Assembly (NCBI RefSeq): GCF_901873365.1 | Contig: NZ_CABFLM010000082.1 | Span: 33,437-97,436, forward strand | From: an uncultured Aggregatibacter sp. | GTDB lineage: Bacteria; Pseudomonadota; Gammaproteobacteria; Enterobacterales; Pasteurellaceae | DNA length: 64,000 nucleotides | Direction of reading: 5' to 3' | Shown: positions 17,814 through 26,028 of the stretch, one piece after another | How the letters are laid out: each line of letters starts with the position of its first letter | Numbering within the stretch: position 1 is the stretch's first letter | Notes under the pieces: model-generated | What the model was told of the DNA's origin: nothing | What the model saw: only the letters and a program-made list of their open reading frames with translations | Databases searched by the model: none | Made by a program: the position numbers and the translations under genes

Positions 17814-18275
17814 TTAATGATTACTTACTTTGGTAAAAATAACCGAAAGCTGATTAGGGGTGAAATACCATCCGCTTTCACCACCATGAATAGCATTAAA
17901 ACACCATTCGCTACAAAAATATTTACTACGCTTTTGCTTAACGCCTAACACAATCCCTAATGCGCCCCACCAGTCATATTTCGCACCGCAAGTGCGGTTG
18001 AAATAAGCTTTAATTTGATCTTCACTTACATCATCAAGTGATAGCAAATCCCATTTCGATGCGTCAGAGACATCAATTCGCTTACAACGCACACCGCCAT
18101 CTTGCACTGATGATGAATAACAGTCATAACCATTCGAACCCCGTTCAACGGCAATTTCGCAGTGAGAATAGGTCCCTTTAGTGAAAAAGCGCGTTATTCG
18201 ATCCGCAATGAACTTTATTGGCTCTTTAAGCCAACTACGCTGGTGTTTATAAAGTGCCAAATAAACTTTAGCCAT
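17814..18275 (-). CDS. YiiX/permuted-papain-like amidase fold protein
   Basis: The 153-residue protein has the start MAKVYLALYKHQRSW, chosen because GGAGG lies 9 bases upstream and the ATG overlaps the previous stop by 8 bases. YSHCEIAV supplies a candidate His and YFCSEWCFNAI a candidate nucleophilic Cys in the order His then Cys. This order is typical of permuted NlpC/P60 (YiiX/YaeF-type) enzymes. A peptidoglycan- or lipid-acting role in virion entry is possible. The assignment rests on motif pattern only. Confidence 0.6.
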   Translation of the reverse strand: MAKVYLALYKHQRSWLKEPIKFIADRITRFFTKGTYSHCEIAVERGSNGYDCYSSSVQDGGVRCKRIDVSDASKWDLLSLDDVSEDQIKAYFNRTCGAKYDWWGALGIVLGVKQKRSKYFCSEWCFNAIHGGESGWYFTPNQLSVIFTKVSNH

Positions 18276-18891
18276 TTTGGTAAGCCTCCATGAGTAGATC
18301 CATCTGCTTAACGATGTCATCATAAATTGACTGCAATTGCTCAAGTTTGAGATTTGGCCGCTTAAGTTCATACTTACGCATGCGTTGGTTGGCGAGCTCA
18401 ACCTGCAATTTTTCAAGACCTGCCGCTTGCGTCAAAATTAAGTTTGTTGCGGCTTTATTATTAAGCCCCGCACGCCGCGCAAAATCAGTGATATAACGAC
18501 TGCACTGACCCTCATAATTTGCGGATTTATACGCTTCCGCCGCCGCTTGGCGCTCACGATATTCACTTTCGAAACGTGTCCATGTGCTGTATATTGCCGC
18601 GGCGTGAGCATCAATGTTTGCAATAAGTTGGTTTTGAGTGTCCGATAAAAGCGCGGCCTGTTTTGAGGGCGAAATTTCCCACTGTAATGTGTCAAGATTC
18701 AATTCGTACGCCGCACTTGGTTGTGGATCGACTAATATAGGTTGACCAGATTTATCTTCGATGATTTGTTTCCCTTGGGATTGGCCTTCAAGCAATTCAA
18801 GATACTTATCTTCCCTGATCTCAACCGCACTTTCCGGCACATAACCACCATTTACATCATCAAAAAAACCATCTTTATAATAAATAGCCAT
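18268..18891 (-). CDS. Tail fibre assembly/chaperone-type protein
   Basis: The 207-residue protein starts MAIYYKDGFFDDVNGGYVPESAVEI. The start is set by a TAATG overlap with the tail fibre stop. A small N-terminal domain contains YLELLEGQSQGKQIIEDKSGQP, the pattern seen in fibre assembly proteins, and an all-helical C-terminal half follows. Its place directly after the fibre gene supports a chaperone role. Confidence 0.7.
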   Translation of the reverse strand: MAIYYKDGFFDDVNGGYVPESAVEIREDKYLELLEGQSQGKQIIEDKSGQPILVDPQPSAAYELNLDTLQWEISPSKQAALLSDTQNQLIANIDAHAAAIYSTWTRFESEYRERQAAAEAYKSANYEGQCSRYITDFARRAGLNNKAATNLILTQAAGLEKLQVELANQRMRKYELKRPNLKLEQLQSIYDDIVKQMDLLMEAYQNG

Positions 18892-20882
18892 TATTTCCAT
18901 CTCCCTATTGCAAAAAATTGGAATCTGACATGAACAGGAAACGATACAACCCCATGTGTTGTTATGGCTCGGTTGTAATAACATACTCGGTTGTTGGATG
19001 TTACAAATATATTTGCGTAACAAGAGAGCGTTTCGTTTGATGACATAACCGTTTCAAAAATCAGAGGAGATCCTACAAATGCTTGTGCCCAGGTAAAAGA
19101 TTTGTTCGATTTTGGTTGAATATCTTGATAGTCTCGCAAAGTTTCTTGCACAAAATAGGTTTGCCACATAGTCCCATCGGGGAACCGGTATATTTCAAAA
19201 TTCCCAACCTTGGAATATTGGAAATCCTCCAAGAGTGCAAACGTCCCATTTTTGGTAGGTGTGTTGATGGCATAAAAATTACTGCCATTATTTTTATTGC
19301 GTCTAATTAAACTAAATCCGCCAATTTCATTCGATTCAACAAGTAATTCATCTTTCTTGCCAGGTCGATTTATTTTTAGACCACCATAAGTATCGGTCGA
19401 TGTCTCAACATATCGGTCAGTTGTTTGATGCGATAAAGAGAGTTTTTTCCCGCTCTTTAATACGACATCCAAAGAGCGTACATTGCCGGAGGTATAAATG
19501 CCGGCAGAATCAATAGAAACCAAAAATTCATTTGAGTTTGGTCTGCCACCTAGGTGGATTGAGCCATTATTATTGAATCCTATCCCAGTTACTTCGTTGC
19601 CGATGAAAGCATCGCCGATAAATCTAATCGGCATACCCCACGAGTACCCTCCTATTTTGTAGCTTTCTGTCGAATCGGTAAATGATATGGTTCCTCTCAT
19701 GCCGCCGCCATTTTTTAATACGACATCTTCTACATAAGCAATTGTGCCGTTTTTTTTGGGCAAAGATGCCACTGCGACGTTTTCGCCGTTTGGTTGGCGA
19801 TATACGAATGTGAGCATATTACTACTGGATTTAGGATTGCCTTCTAGTCGTAGATAATAGTCATCATTGTTGTAAAAATTAATGCCGATGTAATCACCTT
19901 GTTTAAATGACAGATTGCCTGTCATCGTATCGCCTGATTTATCGACTCTGGTGTTTACGTTATCATTTGCTGAATTAGCAGTCCGTTGTGCATTGTCTGC
20001 AGCGTTTTTTGCTTCAACGCCCTTGTCGTAAGCTGTCTTTACTGCTTTTGATGTCGCTACATTATTTTCGTCATTACTATTAACTGATGATGAGCGTTTG
20101 TTAAGCGGGATATAGTTATTTAAAGCAAGTTGCACAACCGCAATCATTTGTGCGAGTTTCTTGCCAGCTCGTGCGGATAATCCTAGCTTATCACTGTCGA
20201 TTCCGGTGTCATCGGTGAGCTGCACGATACCTGCCTGTGTACCGGATGCGCGAGGAACATTAAGGACTTTCTCATATTCAACTTCGCCATCAGCAATGCT
20301 TTTTGCTCTATCCGCTGATATTTTTGCTTCTTCCGCTTTTTGTACGGCGATGTTTGCGTTGGTTTTAGCAGATTGTTCTGCAGCAGATAAATTTTGGGCT
20401 GATGTGGCGGCTTTTGAAGCATAGTGATAGGCGGAATATTTATCGCCGGAAACAGGCTCATCAATCGGATTCGATGCCCATTTGCGGGCCCAATCTTCCG
20501 ATTCATCGGCGGATTGACTACTTGTCGCCGCAGAGGTGGCAGATTGAGTGGCGGAGTTAGCCTGATTGATCGCGGTTTGTGTATTTGTTTCAACGGTCTG
20601 TGTGTTTTGTGCGACTTGTTTTGCTTTAGCTATGACATCATCACGTGCATTATTCACACTGGCTTCTGTTTCCGTTAGCATTTTAAATGGGACAGGGTGA
20701 TTCGGATCGGTTGGCTCCGGAATTAATGGACTTACCGCAAAGCCTTTTCCATCATCACGCATTTCAGGAATTCTTTCAAAACTTGCCTGAATAGCATCAA
20801 ATTCGTCTGATACGGCTTGCCCATCCGCTTTTGTGTATGGTGTGAATTGGTGTGTTCGCTTATACCATTTTTTTTTAGACAC
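18891..20882 (-). CDS. Tail fibre protein
   Basis: The 663-residue receptor-binding fibre candidate has a conserved N-terminal attachment segment (HQFTPYTKADGQAVSDEFDA). A long Ala/Asn/Gln-rich coiled-coil shaft with repeated AxxAxxSAxxA patterns (about residues 75-240) follows. Phage-fibre repeats such as VYRQPNGEN and LPKKNGTIAYVEDV then lead to a distal region. I choose the GTG start at 20882 because GGAG lies 8 bases upstream; the TTG at 20900 has no such site. It overlaps the preceding gene by 8 bases. Confidence 0.85.
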   Translation of the reverse strand: MSKKKWYKRTHQFTPYTKADGQAVSDEFDAIQASFERIPEMRDDGKGFAVSPLIPEPTDPNHPVPFKMLTETEASVNNARDDVIAKAKQVAQNTQTVETNTQTAINQANSATQSATSAATSSQSADESEDWARKWASNPIDEPVSGDKYSAYHYASKAATSAQNLSAAEQSAKTNANIAVQKAEEAKISADRAKSIADGEVEYEKVLNVPRASGTQAGIVQLTDDTGIDSDKLGLSARAGKKLAQMIAVVQLALNNYIPLNKRSSSVNSNDENNVATSKAVKTAYDKGVEAKNAADNAQRTANSANDNVNTRVDKSGDTMTGNLSFKQGDYIGINFYNNDDYYLRLEGNPKSSSNMLTFVYRQPNGENVAVASLPKKNGTIAYVEDVVLKNGGGMRGTISFTDSTESYKIGGYSWGMPIRFIGDAFIGNEVTGIGFNNNGSIHLGGRPNSNEFLVSIDSAGIYTSGNVRSLDVVLKSGKKLSLSHQTTDRYVETSTDTYGGLKINRPGKKDELLVESNEIGGFSLIRRNKNNGSNFYAINTPTKNGTFALLEDFQYSKVGNFEIYRFPDGTMWQTYFVQETLRDYQDIQPKSNKSFTWAQAFVGSPLIFETVMSSNETLSCYANIFVTSNNRVCYYNRAITTHGVVSFPVHVRFQFFAIGRWK

Positions 20883-22860
20883 GATAGTTTCTCCGTGCAA
20901 TGTAATTTAAAATAAGACCACTAATTTCAAACTGCGGTGAATAAATAGAGGAGCCTGAAAACGATAAGGCGATATTGCGGCTGTAGCCGGATAAGTGGAA
21001 TGTCGGTGCCGAATAGTCTTCCGCAGACCAAAGGAAGTCGTTCCATAGGGAGTCGTTCCAACGCCCTCCTCCACCGGCAATTTGTAAATCTTTGCCAAGT
21101 GTTGCTGCGTGGTAATTGGAGTTATAGTCGAGATCAAAGCGATAACTTAACTTGGATTTCCCTTCGGTTGTCGCCTGTAGCTCTGCGCTATGCCAGCTCT
21201 TAATTAAAGTCGGAGAACCGCAATGATTAAATGCCATCTTCACAATCCAATCAATTTGCTTGCCCGAAAACGAATGACAATTATCAGACTGGCGATAAAC
21301 CTTGCCGTCTTCAAATGCCATATAGACGTTATCGGGTGATTGCCATAAACCTTTGAGCGGTTCAGGGTAGGTGAAAAATGTGCTTCTTGTTGTGCCGTCA
21401 GGCTGAAACATAATACACAGATGATGACCTTCGGCAGAATAAAAGCGGATCTGATTGGACTTCGGTTTAGTAGAGGAATAAGCAATATTGTAATGTTGTT
21501 TATCAAAACCAAGTTTACGATTTGCATCTACTTCACTTAATCTAAAATCACCAAATTGTTCTGTCTGATCAATTCTTGTTAGGCCGTTCCGGCTAATAGC
21601 CAATGGCACGAAAGAGGTTTGCAGTGTGTTTTGGTGAATGCCGACAGGGGAAATATCTTTCAGTACCCAATCATCACGACCAGAACCATAGAGACCTGCC
21701 GTTTTATTTTGGCAACCCACGATAAGCACACCACCCACTGTCGATGCAAGTGCCGTGATTTCATCACCCAATCCAAATTGTTCAGAACCTAACAGCACAG
21801 ACCATTGATTAGGATGACCAACAAGAGAGTGTCCTAATTGCCCACCCGGAAATGAAGCAAATAAATGGTTGCGATGTGCGCAAATATATTGTGGGTTATC
21901 ATTGTTCACCAAAACGGGAACAATCACGCCATTTGGGCGCACTTCAATGACCTGCTCCCCATTACAACCGTAGGCGTAAAACGTATTCGATCCACCATAA
22001 AAATTATGGTAGATGATTTGCCAGCTTTTACCTTTTGAAAACGTTACAAGATCGCAAGTTTCCACTGTGGCAACGGTGATACCATTAACCTGTAATGGCT
22101 GATTAGCTGTAACGGATTGCGACAATACGGCATAGCCTGACGTGCTATCAGGCGATAATGTAACGGAGTAAATAACCCCTTTAACATTGCCGGAGGTAAA
22201 ATTAGAGTTATCCAGTAAGTTTTCAGGCTTCACCAAATTTTTCAATTTTACGAGATAACTTGCTGGAACAGGCGACCAACCGTTATTTGAACTGATAAAC
22301 GCACCGCACTTTTCGCCGTTATCACGAAAGGCGATCACCTCTCCATTAAGTTCAATCACGCCACGAATTTTATCCATTCCGGGAACTACCGAAACGGAAT
22401 CTACACCGAACTGAAATGCCATACTTCGATAGCGCAAGTCATCTTCAAGTTCGCCATCAACGCCACTATTCACATAAGTGGCAGTGAGATTTACGCCGTT
22501 GACAGTGAGATTTACGCCGTTAGTAATGTTGATGGGTTTGAGAAAGGTGACCACAAAAGCATTATCCAGTACGTCAATAATCCGGTATTGCTTTCCTTCA
22601 TATACGAATGCTTTGTTGCTAAACCTGTCTTTATCATGGATGTCCCCGACAATCAAAACTGCATAGCTCATTTCGGACGGTATCATTTTCCCATCAATAC
22701 ATTCATAGCCATCAATGCGAGAAAAACCACCGCCATAATTAGGCTGCACATTTAATGCACTGGTCGCTTCACTGTTTGCTTTTGCAATCGGTGGTGTGGT
22801 TAAATCCATACCCCCACTGATCGCAATAAACTGCGATTGGATTCGCGGAAGTTGTGCCAT
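20875..22860 (-). CDS. Packaged-DNA stabilisation/tail hub protein (P22 gp10-like)
   Basis: The 661-residue protein begins MAQLPRIQSQFIAISGGMDL and resembles the phage stabilisation family typified by P22 gp10, though longer. Beta-rich sequence with repeated short blades (VYRQSDNCHSF, YSAEGHHLCIMFQPDG) suggests a propeller-like hub. Position between the head-tail adaptor and the tail fibre fits a hub that closes the portal. The family assignment is from memory of sequence style, not alignment. Confidence 0.65.
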   Translation of the reverse strand: MAQLPRIQSQFIAISGGMDLTTPPIAKANSEATSALNVQPNYGGGFSRIDGYECIDGKMIPSEMSYAVLIVGDIHDKDRFSNKAFVYEGKQYRIIDVLDNAFVVTFLKPINITNGVNLTVNGVNLTATYVNSGVDGELEDDLRYRSMAFQFGVDSVSVVPGMDKIRGVIELNGEVIAFRDNGEKCGAFISSNNGWSPVPASYLVKLKNLVKPENLLDNSNFTSGNVKGVIYSVTLSPDSTSGYAVLSQSVTANQPLQVNGITVATVETCDLVTFSKGKSWQIIYHNFYGGSNTFYAYGCNGEQVIEVRPNGVIVPVLVNNDNPQYICAHRNHLFASFPGGQLGHSLVGHPNQWSVLLGSEQFGLGDEITALASTVGGVLIVGCQNKTAGLYGSGRDDWVLKDISPVGIHQNTLQTSFVPLAISRNGLTRIDQTEQFGDFRLSEVDANRKLGFDKQHYNIAYSSTKPKSNQIRFYSAEGHHLCIMFQPDGTTRSTFFTYPEPLKGLWQSPDNVYMAFEDGKVYRQSDNCHSFSGKQIDWIVKMAFNHCGSPTLIKSWHSAELQATTEGKSKLSYRFDLDYNSNYHAATLGKDLQIAGGGGRWNDSLWNDFLWSAEDYSAPTFHLSGYSRNIALSFSGSSIYSPQFEISGLILNYIARRNYRV

Positions 22861-23250
22861 TTATTTGCCTAAAGATGGGGTTGGTAAGAATTGAGAGCAG
22901 AACAAATGAAGATATTTATCCCATTCATTCTGACCGCGCATGACTAATTCCTGCGCATTTTGAGATAAAGCCTTGCCTTGCATGGCATAGTACACAATCG
23001 CTATGTGAAAATGTTCAGGAATGAAAGGCGTATCGGAGGAAGTCTCTAACTGCTGTAAATGATCCGCAGAAAAGCCATCACTCCAAAACGATTCATTCCA
23101 TGGACGCAAGGATTGAATATCTAACCACGCTTCACGAATTGCATCAACATACTCAAGGTTACGACCGGCTTGATTGGTAACGTTATACGGACCTTCGCCT
23201 GTATCGTTCATTTCACGGCGTAACCTTTGAGCAAGTTGTAGGAAATTCAT
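22861..23250 (-). CDS. Head-tail adaptor protein (P22 gp4-like position)
   Basis: The 129-residue helical protein (MNFLQLAQRLRREMNDTGEG ... VDAIREAWLDIQSLRPWN) has the pattern of podovirus head-completion adaptors that sit under the portal. Its start overlaps the previous stop by one base, and it ends one base before the gp10-like gene. Confidence 0.6.
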   Translation of the reverse strand: MNFLQLAQRLRREMNDTGEGPYNVTNQAGRNLEYVDAIREAWLDIQSLRPWNESFWSDGFSADHLQQLETSSDTPFIPEHFHIAIVYYAMQGKALSQNAQELVMRGQNEWDKYLHLFCSQFLPTPSLGK

Positions 23251-23738
23251 TAGGCGTTACCCAAAAAATGAACGTTGTAATTCTGCACTACGGTTTTTGC
23301 GATTTCGCCTTCTTTAGTTTGTGATCCAACGATGCTTTTTGCATCCATCAACAACTGATAAACCGGCTCAGGAACCACCAATTCTTTTTCACGCTGCATT
23401 TGAAAAGATCGACCATTTAGCCATACAATCACGTCTTCTGCACCATCAAAACCAAGGCCAGTGCTGATTTTAATTCTAACTTTTGGGTAATCATCTAGGT
23501 TATCGCTTAATGCAACGGAAGTTTGCGCAGAATCTTCTTCGGATTGTGTTGTGAAAATTGATTTTGGTATTAGCTCAGCCGGACGCAATAGTCCGTTATT
23601 TTCTTCAAACTCCAAAATCGCATTAACTAAATCGTCTTTGCTATCTGAATCCTTCTTTTCCAAACCGCACTGCTCTTTTAAGTGATTAATTAAATCGCTT
23701 TTTTTGCTTTTGTCTAAATCGATAAATGGATAACTCAT
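23250..23738 (-). CDS. Head-associated protein with SAP-like N-terminus
   Basis: The 162-residue protein starts with a helix-extension-helix segment (KSKKSDLINHLKEQCGL ... SKDDLVNAILEFEEN) like SAP/LEM DNA-binding folds. A small beta domain with VWLNGRSFQMQREKELVVPEPVYQ follows. Its location between capsid and adaptor genes suggests a head completion or decoration role. No family is certain. Confidence 0.55.
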   Translation of the reverse strand: MSYPFIDLDKSKKSDLINHLKEQCGLEKKDSDSKDDLVNAILEFEENNGLLRPAELIPKSIFTTQSEEDSAQTSVALSDNLDDYPKVRIKISTGLGFDGAEDVIVWLNGRSFQMQREKELVVPEPVYQLLMDAKSIVGSQTKEGEIAKTVVQNYNVHFLGNA

Positions 23739-23751
23739 CTTTCTACCTTAA

Positions 23752-23780
23752 ATAAAAAGCCCTGAATTAACAGGGCTTAT
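23752..23780 (-). terminator. Intrinsic terminator after the capsid gene
   Basis: The minus-strand stem AAGCCCTG/CAGGGCTT is followed by TTTATTT. It probably reduces read-through from the highly expressed capsid gene. Confidence 0.65.
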
Positions 23781-23791
23781 TGGGTTACATT

Positions 23792-24799
23792 TTAAAGTTC
23801 AGAAGCCGCGCATTCGATACGCGCCAACCATGCTTGATTCAGGATTAGTGCCGCATGCCATGTTTTCCAGCCAACAGAACCGGTCTGGCCAAGTTCATCG
23901 CCATGTGACGGTGCCCCCGGATTACGCACTTTGATTTCTGCCGATTCCTTGCCTTTCAACGGCACAATACCAAATGCGTCTTGTGCTAACACAAGGATTT
24001 GATAAACGTCTGCATTTGTGCCAGAGGTAGACAACACTTTTTCACTACCTTTTGTTGCGCCGGCATCTGCCAACGGTGTAAAAAGCGGCGTCGTGATAAA
24101 GCGGATGTTTTCAACCGACCCAAATTCATATGGAGAGACTACAGATCGGCTACCATATTCAGCCACAGATTTAAACCCTGGTAATTGACGTAAATCCGGC
24201 TCTAGGTCAGTATGGCAGATTGCGACGAAAGAGGCTTCGATCGGTTTTGTTCCGATTTTGATAGACGCATCTAAAATGGATGTAATTTTTTTGGCACGGT
24301 TATTCATTAACGTGCGCACAGTTTGACGAAGTTTTGCTAATGAAATTGGTTTATTCACCGCATTACGTGCTACACCATTTGCATAGACAACATTAGTGCC
24401 ACCTGTAATTGCACCAAAAGTCAAAAGTTCTACGGTTTCCGCGGCTTGTTCGCCAGAAAGTTTAGTTGCGTCTTTCAACACTTCATCTTCTTTAGTGTCT
24501 TGGATAACATCTGTGATTTCTGCCCATGCACCGTACTGTTTGAGGGTGGTTTCTACATCCTCATATTTAATTTTTTGGGATTCAGGGCGCACTCCCTCAG
24601 TTAATGGGGTGAGTGCTGGTTTAAACGGAACAGCACGACGGAATTTAATTTTTTGGCTAGCATTTTTCGGCATAGGTTTAACTTGTCCGAATTTGCTGAT
24701 TACCAAAATTGGTTCGGCGTGTGCTAACAAATTAGCAATGGCATAGACGCCTGTCTTTTCTGAAATATCACCATATTTAGTGACATTGGTTGAAGGCAT
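23792..24799 (-). CDS. Major capsid protein, N4-gp56 family
   Basis: The 335-residue protein matches the N4-gp56 major capsid pattern. The N-terminus is MPSTNVTKYGDISEKTGVYA, followed by basic KIKFRRAVPF and then LTEGVRPESQKIKYEDVETTLKQYGAWAEITDV. The C-terminal GWKTWHAALILNQAWLARIE is also typical. It self-assembles into the HK97-fold shell. It follows the scaffold-like gene by 25 bases and a terminator follows it. Confidence 0.88.
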   Translation of the reverse strand: MPSTNVTKYGDISEKTGVYAIANLLAHAEPILVISKFGQVKPMPKNASQKIKFRRAVPFKPALTPLTEGVRPESQKIKYEDVETTLKQYGAWAEITDVIQDTKEDEVLKDATKLSGEQAAETVELLTFGAITGGTNVVYANGVARNAVNKPISLAKLRQTVRTLMNNRAKKITSILDASIKIGTKPIEASFVAICHTDLEPDLRQLPGFKSVAEYGSRSVVSPYEFGSVENIRFITTPLFTPLADAGATKGSEKVLSTSGTNADVYQILVLAQDAFGIVPLKGKESAEIKVRNPGAPSHGDELGQTGSVGWKTWHAALILNQAWLARIECAASEL

Positions 24800-24824
24800 A
24801 AATCATTCTCCTCAAATGAACTAA

Positions 24825-25679
24825 CTATCGCCGCTTGTCAAATTCAGCAGCTAATTGATTAAATAGCACATTCTCATCCACTTCACCGCCACCTTTCGGT
24901 GCAGCACGACCTGTCGGAAGTGACATGGCGGACAATTGTTGAGAGCGTTTATTACGTTGCTCAGTGATGGAGGATGTCGCACGTTTGTACTCGTTGAGTA
25001 AATAAATCGCATCTTGCGGATCGTCAGAGCTAAACATTGCTTTAACGCCATTTGGTTGCGTATCTACCCAACGATGGAACATTGGATCGCGCAAGATATT
25101 ATCGGCATCAGGAACCGCTTGAGTGACTAAAGAGATTGAGCCGTCAAGTTGTTGCTGTGCAAAATCTTGCACGTTGGCATCCACCATTTGAGCAATCGGG
25201 GCAGAAATATCTTCAAGACGTTTGTTTTGACCGGCGACAAAGCGGGTCAAGAATTCAGCGACTTCGGGATAATCAGCACGCAAACTTTCAAGCTCACTAT
25301 CAAAGGTAGTTTGATTTTGTTTGAGCTGTTCCAAAGCAGCTTGTGCCTGTTGATATTTCTTAGAGAGCGCGCCAACACGACCGCGTTGAGACTTAGCCAT
25401 GTGTTCATAGCGCTCTTTATCTGCTTTCATTGAGCGGAAGTGTTCTTTCATTTCATCAGTGGCATTTTTCAACCATTCAGGTTCTTCCTCTTGCGCAACC
25501 GGCTGTTGCGGGGTGCTTTCTTGAGGAGGGTTTTCCTCACGCTGATCAGGCGTGGTCTGAACATTGTCATTTGCGACAGACGGCTCGTTGTTGGCAGTTA
25601 GTCCACCTGATTCAAGTTGATTAGCGGCTTCATCAAAAGCGGCGTCAGCATTAAATTCTACGGTGTCTTGATTTTCCAT
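24825..25679 (-). CDS. Scaffolding-type protein
   Basis: The 284-residue, strongly acidic protein has a disordered Q/E/P-rich N-terminus (about 1-85), a central coiled coil (EHFRSMKADKERYEHMAKSQRGRVGALSKKY) and a short basic C-terminus (ending FDKRR). Composition, length and position immediately before the capsid gene fit an internal scaffold. Confidence 0.75.
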   Translation of the reverse strand: MENQDTVEFNADAAFDEAANQLESGGLTANNEPSVANDNVQTTPDQREENPPQESTPQQPVAQEEEPEWLKNATDEMKEHFRSMKADKERYEHMAKSQRGRVGALSKKYQQAQAALEQLKQNQTTFDSELESLRADYPEVAEFLTRFVAGQNKRLEDISAPIAQMVDANVQDFAQQQLDGSISLVTQAVPDADNILRDPMFHRWVDTQPNGVKAMFSSDDPQDAIYLLNEYKRATSSITEQRNKRSQQLSAMSLPTGRAAPKGGGEVDENVLFNQLAAEFDKRR

Positions 25680-25730
25680 GTATTACCTCATTAAGCGGCA
25701 TAAAGCGGCTTGTGATAATTCGTTGATAAT

Positions 25731-25756
25731 AAAAAACCCGCTACGGTGAGCGGGTC
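25731..25756 (-). terminator. Intrinsic terminator
   Basis: ACCCGCTCACCGTAGCGGGT with a following U-run on the minus strand lies between the 61-residue gene and the scaffold gene. Confidence 0.7.
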
Positions 25757-25941
25757 TATGATTGATGATCCAGTTCTGAGACCAGATCTTGTAATTCTTT
25801 AATTTTGCCTCGGAGAATATTGTATTGTTGAGGAGTGAGTCCCTCCTCGCACAAGTCCTGCTTATATTCAATAATCCGGGTATTCAGATAAACAATCAGT
25901 GATTTTCTATCTGCTTCATTCTGCAATTTTAGCTTTTGCAT
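25756..25941 (-). CDS. Small coiled-coil protein
   Basis: The 61-residue protein is MQKLKLQNEADRKSLIVYL to VSELDHQS. The start is fixed by GGAG 6 bases upstream. It is nearly all helical and charged. It lies between the polyvalent protein and the scaffold gene with its own promoter-like sequence. The function is unknown. Confidence 0.6.
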   Translation of the reverse strand: MQKLKLQNEADRKSLIVYLNTRIIEYKQDLCEEGLTPQQYNILRGKIKELQDLVSELDHQS

Positions 25942-25952
25942 AAAAACTCCAA

Positions 25953-26024
25953 CAAAAAAGCCGAACTGCATTTCTACAATTCGGCTATTGTGGGAAATTC
26001 TACTGCAAATATTTTGTTTGTCAA
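25953..26024 (-). promoter_or_regulatory. Promoter followed at once by an intrinsic terminator (module copy 2)
   Basis: On the minus strand TTGACA (26019-26024), a 16-base spacer and TAGAAT (25997-26002) form a promoter. The predicted start near 25990 runs straight into the hairpin AGCCGAA...TTCGGCT plus six U (25955-25987). A related module with the same ACAATAGCCGA junction lies at 41311-41383. Confidence 0.6.
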
Positions 26025-26028
26025 TAGA

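Noticed and set aside
18892..19023. N-terminal extension of the tail-fibre assembly ORF
   Set aside because: The extra residues are a translation of the end of the tail fibre gene in another frame; the TAATG start at 18891 is better.
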